Origin: Pseudoneobacillus rhizosphaerae
GTDB taxonomy: Bacteria; Bacillota; Bacilli; Bacillales; Cytobacillaceae
Direction: 5' to 3'
Length of the DNA stretch: 64,000 nucleotides
Assembly (NCBI RefSeq): GCF_917563885.1
Contig: NZ_CAKJTG010000002.1
Location: 205,426-269,425, forward strand
The notes under the pieces are model-generated. The model did not search any database. It saw only the letters and a list, made by a program, of their open reading frames with translations, and was not told where the DNA came from. Shown in pieces: positions 52,191 to 61,184 of the stretch. The first letter of the stretch is position 1; each line of letters opens with the position of its first letter. Position numbers and translations under genes: made by a program.

Positions 52191-53303
52191 TTAATGCTGC
52201 AGCCATATTAGATTTGTATCTTTTGAAAAATTAGCGACATTATATAAAAATAATGCTTCGTGAATTTCATTATTCTTGAGATATTCGTGAATATTCATAT
52301 GGTAATAACGCAAATCTAGCACATGGATTTCTTCATAATGGTTCGCTAAAAAAGGAATAAATGCATGGGCATAGGAGTCTTTTATAACAGCAAGCTTCCG
52401 GCCATTTTGAATAGTAGATTGAATTTTGACGAGACTGTGATTACCACTTAAGAACAAGGCATATTGGTCCTTTTCACTAAGATAATCCCAATTATATAAT
52501 GTATTTGACCTTTCACCATTCTCATATTGCACAGTATAAGTCACATCAAATTTTGGTTGAAAGACTTCTATTTGGTCTGGTTTGATGTCTTGTAAATTAG
52601 CTTTTGAGTAATAGGTTCCATAGAAATCTTTCGAAACCATATCGATTGAGAAATCATCCAGCCCAAAAGGGGTTAGTCCCATTGCTTTTGCCGCTACCTC
52701 ATACGCATAAAATGCGCCTCTCATGGTCCAGTGATGGTCGGTTCTAAAGTAAATCTGTTCATTTTTCTTGCTCAAAAGAGTGTTATATACATCAATAAAT
52801 GAAAGAGTTCCAGAAAGCTGTTTTTTAGCAAGGTCTATGACTTCTTTTTCACTATAAGATGCAGCATACAAAGGTAGTTTTTCTTTATATATTTCTACAG
52901 AAGTTGGTGCTAGTAATAGATAGGACGTTATATCCTCTGCTTTATTGGTAAAGGAATGAATGCTATTTAGATTACTTTGAAACTGTTCCTCCGGCTTCTC
53001 AAACTCTTCTAATAAATATCCATTCTTTCCAAAATAAATCCCGTTATTCTCTTGTTTTAATGCTACTCTCTCTGTATGAGCCTTCATACCTGTCCAAAAT
53101 TTTTTCCAAACAAATTGGTCACTAATATATTCTTCAAATTCCTTTGTATAATCTCCACTAAAAAAATTACTAGCTGTAAAGGTCGGTAAGGGAGAGAGTA
53201 TACGGTTTTCTTGTTTTGAAAAGCTTACATCCTCTGCCATTACATTCCATAAGCCAATACCACCTATAAAACTTAGAAATATTGCAATAAGTAATTTATT
53301 CAT
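52191..53303 (-). CDS. AlgJ/AlgX-like O-acetyltransferase (DHHW family)
   Basis: 370 residues. One N-terminal TM/signal helix (LLIAIFLSFIGGIGLWNVM), then an SGNH-like extracytoplasmic domain with TDHHWTMRGAFYAYE, supplying the catalytic Asp-His, and VIKDSYAHAFIPFL, likely supplying the Ser. Family knowledge: such proteins transfer acetyl from a partner MBOAT protein onto an exopolysaccharide. ATG 53303 with GAGG 5 bases upstream. It is the last gene of a three-gene operon, 10 bases after the MBOAT stop. The polymer it modifies is not encoded beside it. Confidence 0.87.
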   Translation of the reverse strand: MNKLLIAIFLSFIGGIGLWNVMAEDVSFSKQENRILSPLPTFTASNFFSGDYTKEFEEYISDQFVWKKFWTGMKAHTERVALKQENNGIYFGKNGYLLEEFEKPEEQFQSNLNSIHSFTNKAEDITSYLLLAPTSVEIYKEKLPLYAASYSEKEVIDLAKKQLSGTLSFIDVYNTLLSKKNEQIYFRTDHHWTMRGAFYAYEVAAKAMGLTPFGLDDFSIDMVSKDFYGTYYSKANLQDIKPDQIEVFQPKFDVTYTVQYENGERSNTLYNWDYLSEKDQYALFLSGNHSLVKIQSTIQNGRKLAVIKDSYAHAFIPFLANHYEEIHVLDLRYYHMNIHEYLKNNEIHEALFLYNVANFSKDTNLIWLQH

Positions 53304-53313
53304 ATTGACCTCA

Positions 53314-54726
53314 CTAAAAACGAAAATATAGAAATGGATTATAGGATTCATCTACTAAATAGGCCGTGGATAAGCAGAGAATGATCAGATAACATAATGG
53401 CAGTACCAACTTTATGGCTATTTTCTGCTTATCTTTGACCGAATGCGGAATCTTTTCCATTACTGGTGTCGAACCAACCACTACAAGTAAAAGGAGGATA
53501 AAGTTTGTATAAAAATGATAAAGAAACGCTGCGTCCCACAGACTATTATTTGAAAATCCAAACATAATTTTTAAATAACCAAGACCTACGCTATAATCCT
53601 CAAATACAAATAAAACCCAACCGATTAATATGCATAAAATGAGATAACCATGCTGAAAAATGGGATGTAGCTTCCTTATTATTTTCAGCCACCCGGCTTT
53701 TTCAATCGCAATAATCAATCCAAAATATAGTCCCCATAAAACAAAGTTCCAGCTCGCACCATGCCATAAGCCGGTAAGTCCCCAAACCATGAACAGGTTC
53801 CTATAGGTGATAAATTTTCCTTTTTTACTGCCACCCATAGGGAAATATACATAGTCCCGAAACCATGAACCTAACGTTATATGCCATCTTCGCCAAAACT
53901 CTGTTACGCTTTTAGAAATATAAGGATAGTAGAAATTCCTAGGAAAATTAAATCCAAACATTCTACCTAATCCAACGGCCATATCTGAATAGCCACTAAA
54001 ATCAAAATATAGCTGAAAAGCAAATGCAATGATTCCTAGCCATGCAGTCATTACTGTTAGTTCATTTAGATCCTGACTTTGAATTTGGCTCCAAAGCAAA
54101 CCAATATTATTAGCAAGAAGAACTTTTTTACCTAATCCTATGATGAAAATTTTCACACCATCTGCAAATTGAGCTACATTGAACCTTCTTTTATTGTTTA
54201 GCTCCTCCGCCATATTCTCATAACGAACAATCGGTCCGGCTACTAGCTGTGGAAAGAATGATACATACATAGCAAAAGAGATTGGATTTTTTTGTGGTAA
54301 TAGTCGACCACGGTAAACATCGATGGAATACGACATTGTTTGAAATGTATAAAAGGAAATACCAATCGGAAGTGGTAATTCGAGAGGCATCCATTCTGTT
54401 CCAATCAATAAATTTATATTTTCTATTAGAAAATCAGCGTATTTAAAAAAGGACAATAAGCCTATATTGATTAGTAGGGAGGAAACAAGAAATAGTTTCG
54501 CCTTCAAAGGCTTGCTCATTCGATATTTATGAATAAATAATCCGTGGAAATAATCGATAACCGCAGAAAATATCATTAATCCAATGTAAACCGGTTCTCC
54601 CCATGCATAAAAAACTAAACTGACTAGAAGTAGAACAGTCGTTTTCAAAATCCTCGGACTGATAAAATAAACAATAAGCGTTAGCGGTAGAAAGGAAAAT
54701 AAAAATAATAAACTACTAAAAACCAT
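53314..54726 (-). CDS. MBOAT-family O-acyltransferase (AlgI-like)
   Basis: 470 residues, about ten to eleven TM helices. MBOAT core: PIGISFYTFQTMSYSIDVYR, FPQLVAGPIVRYENM, YPYISKSVTEFWRRWHITLG, and the catalytic His in LTGLWHGASWNF. It moves acetyl groups across the membrane for transfer by the AlgJ/X-like protein encoded next. The start ATG 54726 has only a weak GAAGTGG. It is preceded by the lipoprotein gene, 54 bases upstream. Confidence 0.94.
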   Translation of the reverse strand: MVFSSLLFLFSFLPLTLIVYFISPRILKTTVLLLVSLVFYAWGEPVYIGLMIFSAVIDYFHGLFIHKYRMSKPLKAKLFLVSSLLINIGLLSFFKYADFLIENINLLIGTEWMPLELPLPIGISFYTFQTMSYSIDVYRGRLLPQKNPISFAMYVSFFPQLVAGPIVRYENMAEELNNKRRFNVAQFADGVKIFIIGLGKKVLLANNIGLLWSQIQSQDLNELTVMTAWLGIIAFAFQLYFDFSGYSDMAVGLGRMFGFNFPRNFYYPYISKSVTEFWRRWHITLGSWFRDYVYFPMGGSKKGKFITYRNLFMVWGLTGLWHGASWNFVLWGLYFGLIIAIEKAGWLKIIRKLHPIFQHGYLILCILIGWVLFVFEDYSVGLGYLKIMFGFSNNSLWDAAFLYHFYTNFILLLLVVVGSTPVMEKIPHSVKDKQKIAIKLVLPLCYLIILCLSTAYLVDESYNPFLYFRF

Positions 54727-54780
54727 AAATCCACTTCCATTTTAATTAGAAAAAGGCACATATTTGTGCCCATTACTCTA

Positions 54781-55338
54781 TTATTTGAAATAACTATCAA
54801 ATATCGCTTCAATCTTTTCCGGGTTACCAGAAGTCACGTATAATAGGTAGTTTCCATTTGTTTTAATTACATTATTTTTTACCTTTTCAAATTGGTCTGG
54901 TAAATAGATTTCCCACGTTTTGATTTGCGCTTCTTTTTCACGTTCTAGAGCTTCTTTAAGCGACTTCACATGTTTTTCGTCCTTTGCTTTTAAAAGAATA
55001 ATCTCATCGGAGTTAACATTCATCATCGCAGCTAATACAAGGCCATCTTCCACTTCTTCTTTGTTCAGTTGCATTTTCTCCAAGTAAATGGATGTAGATG
55101 GATCCTTGTCATCCAATAAATCTACTTCAATATAACTTTGTAATTTCCCATCAACTAAAACATCTTCCCCAGCACCTTGCTCTTTCATGTCTGCTGCTAT
55201 TTGTTCTTTTATCTTTAGAGACATTTCCTCTAAAGTAATCGTCGGCTGTACTTCATTTTTTCCACTTCCTTGGTTTGAACAACCCGCAATCATGCCAAGA
55301 ACTAAGACGAATCCTAATAAACTCATTAACTTCTTCAT
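54781..55338 (-). CDS. DUF4358-type lipoprotein
   Basis: 185 residues. Type II signal peptide with lipobox LGMIAGC, then a soluble domain of about 150 residues with TITLEEMSLKIKEQI, a central AAMMNVNSDEIILLKAKDEK and YLLYVTSGNPEKIEAIFDSY at the end. This matches the DUF4358 family in pattern, often encoded beside MBOAT/AlgJ pairs. It may be a cell-surface accessory of O-acetylation; function unproven. ATG 55338 with AGGAGG 6 bases upstream; the five extra codons of the longer frame overlap this RBS. Confidence 0.87.
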   Translation of the reverse strand: MKKLMSLLGFVLVLGMIAGCSNQGSGKNEVQPTITLEEMSLKIKEQIAADMKEQGAGEDVLVDGKLQSYIEVDLLDDKDPSTSIYLEKMQLNKEEVEDGLVLAAMMNVNSDEIILLKAKDEKHVKSLKEALEREKEAQIKTWEIYLPDQFEKVKNNVIKTNGNYLLYVTSGNPEKIEAIFDSYFK

Positions 55339-55473
55339 GTGTATCCTCCTCATTTTTTGTTTTACATGAGGAGTAGACGGATGATTTATTAGTTTTGTTA
55401 CAATAGTAATTTTCGCCTTACATACCTCAAGAAAATTATGGACAGAATAATCGTGGTGGTGGTGATAAAATTC

Positions 55474-56268
55474 ATGGAAGTAAGTACATTAGCTGAGGTC
55501 GAAAAACTAGCCTTAAAAAAGTTAAAAATTTATCGCCAAAGTCAGCTTCGCTACATTTTGAGATCGATGTTAGCCAGTATGTTTATTGGATTTGGTGTTA
55601 TCGTTGCCTTTAAGACAGGAAACTTTTTTTATTTAGAGCATTCGCCTTTTACATATCCAATGGCAGCCTTAACCTTTGGAGCTGCCATCATTTTGATTGC
55701 CTATGGTGGGGGAGATTTGTTTACTGGTAATACATTTTATTTCACCTATACCGCCCTACGAAAAAAAATCCGTTGGGCAGAGGTATTCAAGCTTTGGACC
55801 TTTAGTTATACCGGAAATATATTAGGTGCCGTCATCTTTGCTTTCTTAATTTTAACTACTGGGCTATTTAATGATTCTACTACAAGTGGCTTTTTGCTTA
55901 GTGTCGTCGAAAAGAAAGTACATCTTCCGACAATGCAATTATTTTTCAGAGCTATTCTCTGTAATTGGCTAGTCTGTCTTGCCTTTTTTATCCCTATGTC
56001 TTTAAAAGGGGATGGCCCTAAATTATTTACAATGATGCTGTTTGTCTTTTGCTTTTTTATATCTGGTTACGAGCACAGTATTGCAAACATGTGTACCTTC
56101 GCAATTGCGATTGTCATTGATCATCCAGGTACCATCTCCCTTGGTGGCATCATACATAATCTTATCCCGGTTACGATTGGGAACCTAATTGGTGGGGGAG
56201 TATTTATGGGTTATATGTACTATTACGTTAATAAACCATATTTAGACGAATACGAAAGTCAGAACTGA
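55474..56268 (+). CDS. Formate/nitrite transporter family channel
   Basis: 264 residues with six TM helices. The FNT signature GYEHSIANM with the central pore His is present, as is the AYGGGDLFTGNTFYF motif of the second re-entrant helix and the NWLVCLAFF helix. It should conduct formate, nitrite, hydrosulfide or a similar small anion. ATG 55474 is preferred: GGTGGTGAT, a close match to the anti-Shine-Dalgarno sequence, is 7 bases upstream; the ATG at 55438 has none. Followed after 2 bases by the diguanylate cyclase gene. Confidence 0.92.
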   Translation: MEVSTLAEVEKLALKKLKIYRQSQLRYILRSMLASMFIGFGVIVAFKTGNFFYLEHSPFTYPMAALTFGAAIILIAYGGGDLFTGNTFYFTYTALRKKIRWAEVFKLWTFSYTGNILGAVIFAFLILTTGLFNDSTTSGFLLSVVEKKVHLPTMQLFFRAILCNWLVCLAFFIPMSLKGDGPKLFTMMLFVFCFFISGYEHSIANMCTFAIAIVIDHPGTISLGGIIHNLIPVTIGNLIGGGVFMGYMYYYVNKPYLDEYESQN

Positions 56269-56270
56269 AT

Positions 56271-57509
56271 ATGAAAAAGGCCAGATTATATGATTTTTCT
56301 TTATTTCTTGCCGCCTTAGCCTTAGCCATACATACAGCAAGAATCACTGTTAATTATGATATTTATTTAAAAGCATTACTCGTGTATTGGCTTTTTTCTA
56401 GCCTGTATTACCACCTACGTATCGTGAATAAAAGGGGAAATACAAGTTTTGAATATGTTATTAGTTACAGTATTTCCATCGGAATTTTCACCGGACCACT
56501 AGGTTTGTTTATCTTTGAAGTTTTCTACCGTTTTACTGTTTATTTTACGAAAAAATGGACGAAAACAGCTGACCCCAATGAATTTCTAGATACTTTTTAT
56601 AATATAGGATCACATGTTCTTGGTAACTCAATTGCTTTCTATTTGTTCACCTATTTTTATTCTAGATTTCATGGCTATCCCTTTGGTTTCTGGATTGTCA
56701 TGTTATTTCTCGTTGCAATTTCTTCCCTTTTAACTACTTCCTTTCTCGGGATGTCCTTTCTTATCTCTGGTGATTTAAAAAACTTGAGAGAGGCTATCAA
56801 GTTTATTTCGAAGACCAGAAGTCCCATAGATATCGCGACATTAACCTTAACAAATGGGCTATTATTGCTATTCCTCCTAGAAGAAAAATGGGAACCGTTA
56901 ATTTGTTTATTTATCCTTAATTATCTCGTAAGTGTTTCTCTTGTTTCTAAGGCACAAAATATTCAAAACAAGCTTGAACGTGATCAATTTGAGCAAATGG
57001 CATACACAGATTTTTTAACGGGCCTTTCCAATCGTGCCTATATGGATAAAAAAATTGTGGAATTAAATCAAAGTGGGGAGTGTATCGCCATTGTTGTCGC
57101 TGACATTGATAAATTTAAAAGGATTAATGACAATTATAATCATGCAGTCGGGGATCGCGTCATCCAGCACTTTGCGGAAACTTTAAAGAGCTATCTAGAT
57201 GAAGAGGATTTCTTATTTAGAAGTGGTGGTGAAGAATTCACCATTTTTCTAAGAAAAAGAAACTATGAACAAAGCTTGGCGTTTGTAGAAGGGATTCACC
57301 GAGGGATTGAAAACACTAGTGTAAATGTTGAATTTCATTCCAAAATAATCAACCTCTCCTATACCGCTTCCTATGGGCTCTATTACTTCAAGATTAATGA
57401 CCATGTTTCCATGGAGAAGGGCTATGTATTTGCGGATCATCTATTGCTTCAATCAAAGAATCTTGGAAGAAATCGATTATCTGTAAAAAATGGCCAACTT
57501 CAAACTTAA
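56271..57509 (+). CDS. Diguanylate cyclase, membrane-bound GGDEF protein
   Basis: 412 residues. Six TM helices in the first ~230 residues, then a GGDEF domain: DFLTGLSNRAYMD, VADIDKFKRINDNYNHAVGD and the active site FRSGGEEF (GGEEF, catalytically competent in the family). The RxxD inhibitory site five residues before it is not present (DEED instead), so product inhibition is unlikely. It should make cyclic-di-GMP in response to an unknown membrane signal. The architecture resembles B. subtilis DgcK. It begins 2 bases after the channel gene and has only a weak RBS, so it probably depends on translational coupling. Confidence 0.93.
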   Translation: MKKARLYDFSLFLAALALAIHTARITVNYDIYLKALLVYWLFSSLYYHLRIVNKRGNTSFEYVISYSISIGIFTGPLGLFIFEVFYRFTVYFTKKWTKTADPNEFLDTFYNIGSHVLGNSIAFYLFTYFYSRFHGYPFGFWIVMLFLVAISSLLTTSFLGMSFLISGDLKNLREAIKFISKTRSPIDIATLTLTNGLLLLFLLEEKWEPLICLFILNYLVSVSLVSKAQNIQNKLERDQFEQMAYTDFLTGLSNRAYMDKKIVELNQSGECIAIVVADIDKFKRINDNYNHAVGDRVIQHFAETLKSYLDEEDFLFRSGGEEFTIFLRKRNYEQSLAFVEGIHRGIENTSVNVEFHSKIINLSYTASYGLYYFKINDHVSMEKGYVFADHLLLQSKNLGRNRLSVKNGQLQT

Positions 57510-57513
57510 ACGT

Positions 57514-57550
57514 ACAAAAGGATACCTGAAGTGCTCAGGTATCCACCTTA
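57514..57550. terminator. Bidirectional terminator between cyclase and ugd
   Basis: Perfect 10-bp stem GGATACCTGA / TCAGGTATCC (57520-57529 with 57535-57544), 5-base loop, flanked by AAAA and CCTTAAAT. Confidence 0.78.
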
Positions 57551-58852
57551 AATAATTATTACAGGTCTTCCAATAGAGTAATATTCTACGTTTCCGCAGG
57601 CTTTTAACTGCTCTTCTTCCAAACAATTTCTACCGTCAAAAATAATCGGATGGTTCATCTTTTTAACCAAGCTTGCAAAATCCAATTGGGTGAATTCCTT
57701 CCACTCCGTGACAATCATTAAAGCATCCGCTTGTGAAATGGCATCATAAACCGAACTCGCATACGTTATGATATCGCCCAATACTTGCTTTGCGTTATTG
57801 ATCGCGACCGGATCATAAGCCACTACTTCGGCTCCCATTTGTGTTAAAGAGTGAGCAATTTTAATGGAAGGAGCTTCCCTCATATCGTCCGTTTCCGGTT
57901 TAAAAGAGAGGCCCAGCATGGCAATTTTCTTCCCTTGTAAATCGCCAAATCGTTTTACTGCTTTTTTAACGAGGAGTTTTTGTTGATTATCATTAATAGC
58001 AATGGTTTCTTTTAACATGGAGAAATCCACTTGATACAAGCTGGCTGTGTGGAGTAATGCTTTCACATCCTTTGGAAAGCATGATCCACCATATCCAATT
58101 CCAGCTTGTAAGAAGGCTTCTCCTATTCGTTTATCTTTCCCGACCCCGTTGGCCACATCCTCCACATTTGCGCCAACGACCTCACAAAGGTTGGCGATCT
58201 CATTAATGTAGCTAATCTTTGTTGCTAAAAAGGCATTAGAAGCGTACTTAATCATTTCCGCACTTCTAATGTCTGCTAAGATGATTGGCGCATTGAGTGG
58301 TAAATACATTTCTCTAATTTTTTCAGCTGCTGTTTTATCATTTGAGCCAAGGATGATACGATCGGGCTTCATTGTATCCTGTACAGCTGACCCTTGTCTT
58401 AAAAATTCAGGGTTTGAAACCATTTGAACTGGGAACCCACATTCAGCCTCAATGATGGTTTGGATATATTCATTTGTTCCAACTGGTACTGTACTTTTTA
58501 TAACGATAATAGAACTAGCCGCCACATACTTGGAAATATCTTTTGCCGCTTGTTCTAGATAAGATAAATCTGCAGCCCCATCATCACCTTGTGGTGTTCC
58601 TACCGCAATAATAATGATTTCTGCATCATTTAATCCTTCTTCAAGGGATGTTGTGAATTGGAGCCTCTGAGCCGTCATATTTGAAGCTAGTAAACTCTCA
58701 AGACCTGGTTCATAGATAGGGGAAATTCCGTTACGGAGATTATTTATCTTTTGTTCATTTATATCGATACAATAAACGTGATGCCCGATTTCTGACAAAC
58801 AGACACCCGTTGATAGTCCGACATAGCCTGTACCCAAAACAGCTATTTTCAT
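57548..58852 (-). CDS. ugd: UDP-glucose 6-dehydrogenase
   Basis: 434 residues. N-terminal NAD-binding GTGYVGLSTGVCLSEIGH, catalytic Cys in YGGSCFPKD, Lys in FLATKISYINEIANL, and C-terminal GLSFKPETDDMREAPSI. It oxidises UDP-glucose to UDP-glucuronate with 2 NAD+. It follows galU by 17 bases on the same strand, so the operon makes UDP-glucose and then UDP-glucuronate. B. subtilis TuaD/YtcA/Ugd are the nearest named types; which is orthologous cannot be said. The epimerase at 62800 would use the product. The RBS (GAGTGAT) is weak. Confidence 0.96.
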   Translation of the reverse strand: MKIAVLGTGYVGLSTGVCLSEIGHHVYCIDINEQKINNLRNGISPIYEPGLESLLASNMTAQRLQFTTSLEEGLNDAEIIIIAVGTPQGDDGAADLSYLEQAAKDISKYVAASSIIVIKSTVPVGTNEYIQTIIEAECGFPVQMVSNPEFLRQGSAVQDTMKPDRIILGSNDKTAAEKIREMYLPLNAPIILADIRSAEMIKYASNAFLATKISYINEIANLCEVVGANVEDVANGVGKDKRIGEAFLQAGIGYGGSCFPKDVKALLHTASLYQVDFSMLKETIAINDNQQKLLVKKAVKRFGDLQGKKIAMLGLSFKPETDDMREAPSIKIAHSLTQMGAEVVAYDPVAINNAKQVLGDIITYASSVYDAISQADALMIVTEWKEFTQLDFASLVKKMNHPIIFDGRNCLEEEQLKACGNVEYYSIGRPVIII

Positions 58853-58869
58853 ATTATTCTATCACTCGC

Positions 58870-59757
58870 TTACTCATCTGGATGTTTTCTTTCGGATTTA
58901 TTCTGTAAATATTCATAAACCTCTTCACTTATATCGTCCCTCTCGAGGGCAAAGTCAATGGTTGCCTTAACAAAACCAATTTTATCGCCAATATCGTAGC
59001 GTCTTCCATTGAAGTTAAAGGCTAAAACCGCCTGTTGCTTATTTAGTTCATTAATGGCATCTGTCAATTGTAGCTCGTCGCCAGCACCATACGGAATTCT
59101 TGCTAAAATCTCAAATATTTGCGGTGTTAATACATATCGCCCCATAATCGCATAGTTAGATGGGGCATCTTCCTTCTTAGGCTTTTCCACTAATGAATCA
59201 ATATGAAAAAGGTTTGCTTCATTTAAAGTTCCTTTTGGCTTAATAATCCCATATCTACTGACTTCATAATCAGGAACATGCTGGACTGCTACAACAGAAC
59301 TATTATAATACTCGAATACATCAATAATTTGTTTCATACATGGTGTGTCTGACATGACGATGTCATCCCCTAATAAAACAGCAAACGGCTCGTCCCCGAC
59401 CACACTTTTTGCGCAAAGAATAGCATGTCCTAAACCCTTCGCCTCTTTTTGGCGGACATAAACGATATTGACCAAATTGGAGATTTTCTGTACCTCTTCT
59501 AAAAGGTCAAGCTTATTTTTTTTAAATAGAGTATCTTCGAGCTCATATGATTTATCGAAGTGGTCTTCTATGGACCTTTTTCCTCTACCAATAATAATGA
59601 TAATTTCCTCGATGCCGGAAGCAACTGCTTCTTCGACAATATATTGAATCGTAGGTTTATCAACAATTGGCAGCATTTCCTTTGGCTGTGCTTTAGTAGC
59701 TGGTAAAAACCTCGTACCGAGACCAGCAGCAGGAATAATAGCCTTACGGATTTTCAT
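58870..59757 (-). CDS. galU: UTP-glucose-1-phosphate uridylyltransferase
   Basis: 295 residues (GtaB type). Nucleotidyltransferase signature [20 protein letters not shown] and [30 protein letters not shown] metal site, and [14 protein letters not shown]. It makes UDP-glucose from glucose 1-phosphate and UTP. ATG 59757 with GGGAGG 6 bases upstream. First gene of the galU-ugd operon. Confidence 0.96.
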   Translation of the reverse strand: MKIRKAIIPAAGLGTRFLPATKAQPKEMLPIVDKPTIQYIVEEAVASGIEEIIIIIGRGKRSIEDHFDKSYELEDTLFKKNKLDLLEEVQKISNLVNIVYVRQKEAKGLGHAILCAKSVVGDEPFAVLLGDDIVMSDTPCMKQIIDVFEYYNSSVVAVQHVPDYEVSRYGIIKPKGTLNEANLFHIDSLVEKPKKEDAPSNYAIMGRYVLTPQIFEILARIPYGAGDELQLTDAINELNKQQAVLAFNFNGRRYDIGDKIGFVKATIDFALERDDISEEVYEYLQNKSERKHPDE

Positions 59758-60119
59758 ACCCTTCCTCCCTTCTTGATTTCCTTATTCTTTTTATATGCAT
59801 AGCAGATTGCTCCGGTCACGATAGGTACCTAGTAATTGAAAGATAAATATTGTAATGGTTCATAGACCTAATGATAGGAATTTAAACCTGATTGAGGAAG
59901 ATTGCTGAATGGTGTGGAAGATCTCTTCTACGGCGATTTACTAACATTGAACACCTTTATATTTGATTCAATTCCTTTCAAAGGGTACAGGCTACCAACC
60001 TAACCACGCAAAAAAAATTTTTCGATGCCGATTAGTCCAAGCTTATCCCCAAATCACTTCATATTTTATTGATAAAGGTTACAAAATTTTCTTTTATTAA
60101 CTGAAAGGAGAAGGTTTAT
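59758..60119. other. Divergent promoter region of galU and the spore-polysaccharide-like operon
   Basis: It contains upstream DNA for galU on the minus strand and the candidate sigma-K -10 on the plus strand. I see no ORF, terminator or clear sigma-A hexamer pair; an AATTTTTC tract follows A8 at about 60010. Confidence 0.5.
60060..60068 (+). promoter_or_regulatory. Candidate sigma-K -10 element
   Basis: CATATTTTA fits the sigma-K -10 consensus CATANNNTA exactly. The -35 AC dinucleotide 16-17 bases upstream is not evident. It lies 50 bases before the glycosyltransferase start. Late mother-cell expression would match the CotG-like tail of the second gene, but this is inference. Confidence 0.35.
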
Positions 60120-61184
60120 TTGCGTAAAGCATTGCATTTAAATTTACGAGTTGATCCAACTCAATATATTTCACAAATTCGTAATGTACCAGGTTATGAC
60201 TATATTCATTTAGTCAGGCAATCAAAGTTTATGTTAGATATGTCTCTATTAAATGATAAGGTCTATTATCTTGATGAAATTTTTTCCCCAAAGGAATATG
60301 TAAAAAGAAATAAAATCTCACTATTACATGCTCACCATGGTCAATTAGGGGTCTTATTACTTCCTTTTAAGGATGAAACAAAGCTTCCATTAGTAACAAG
60401 TATCCGAGGTAGAGATGCTACAATGGCCAATCAGCCAGTTGGGTATTTAGAGAATATGAAAATGCTCTTTGAACGAGGTGAGCGTTTCTTCCCCGTTTGT
60501 AACTATCTAGCTGATCGATTAATTGCTTTGGGCTGTCCACCAGAAAAAATTAGAGTACTATACGGTGGCGTTGACCTGGATCAATTCCATTATCGAGCTC
60601 CCAATATAGAGAGTTCTTCTCAAAATATTTTATCTATGGGTAGATTAGTAGAAAAAAAGGGCCATCACATTCTCATGCAGGCCTTTCAAAAAATCAAAGA
60701 TAAATTCCCAAATGCTACTCTAACCATTATTGGGGGTGGGGAGATGGAGGAACAACTACGTTCATTAGCTGTACAACTAGAATTAGGAGATTCATTTCGC
60801 CTATTAAATCATCTGCATAAGAGTCAAGTTCGAGAACAAATGGCAAATGCCGATTTATTTGTTGCAGCTAGCTTAGTAGCGTCAAATGGTGATGTAGAAG
60901 GAATTCCAAATGTACTAAAGGAAGCAATGGCTACAGGTATTCCCGTTGTGTCTACCAATCATGCAGGTATCCCTGAATTGATTATGAACGATAAAGAAGG
61001 CGTACTCGTACAAGAAAATAATGTAGATGCCCTTGCTGGCGCATTAGAATGGATGCTAGAAAACAAAGCTTTATGGCCATACTATTCCGCTAATGCTCGT
61101 GCCAAAATTGAACAAGCCTTTGATCTTAATCAACAGCTTCTAAAACAAGCTAGCTATTATGATGAACTGTTAGGAGGATATTAA
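60120..61184 (+). CDS. Glycosyltransferase family 4 protein
   Basis: 354 residues with a GT-B fold: N-terminal acceptor domain (LLHAHHGQLGVLLLPF), C-terminal donor domain (NILSMGRLVEKKGHHILMQA, TLTIIGGGEMEEQLRSL), and the E-x7-E motif in EGIPNVLKEAMATGIPVV. It transfers a sugar from a nucleotide donor with retention; the sugar is unknown. TTG 60120 with AAGGAG 9 bases upstream. First gene of a three-gene operon; its stop overlaps the next ATG by one base. Confidence 0.92.
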   Translation: MRKALHLNLRVDPTQYISQIRNVPGYDYIHLVRQSKFMLDMSLLNDKVYYLDEIFSPKEYVKRNKISLLHAHHGQLGVLLLPFKDETKLPLVTSIRGRDATMANQPVGYLENMKMLFERGERFFPVCNYLADRLIALGCPPEKIRVLYGGVDLDQFHYRAPNIESSSQNILSMGRLVEKKGHHILMQAFQKIKDKFPNATLTIIGGGEMEEQLRSLAVQLELGDSFRLLNHLHKSQVREQMANADLFVAASLVASNGDVEGIPNVLKEAMATGIPVVSTNHAGIPELIMNDKEGVLVQENNVDALAGALEWMLENKALWPYYSANARAKIEQAFDLNQQLLKQASYYDELLGGY

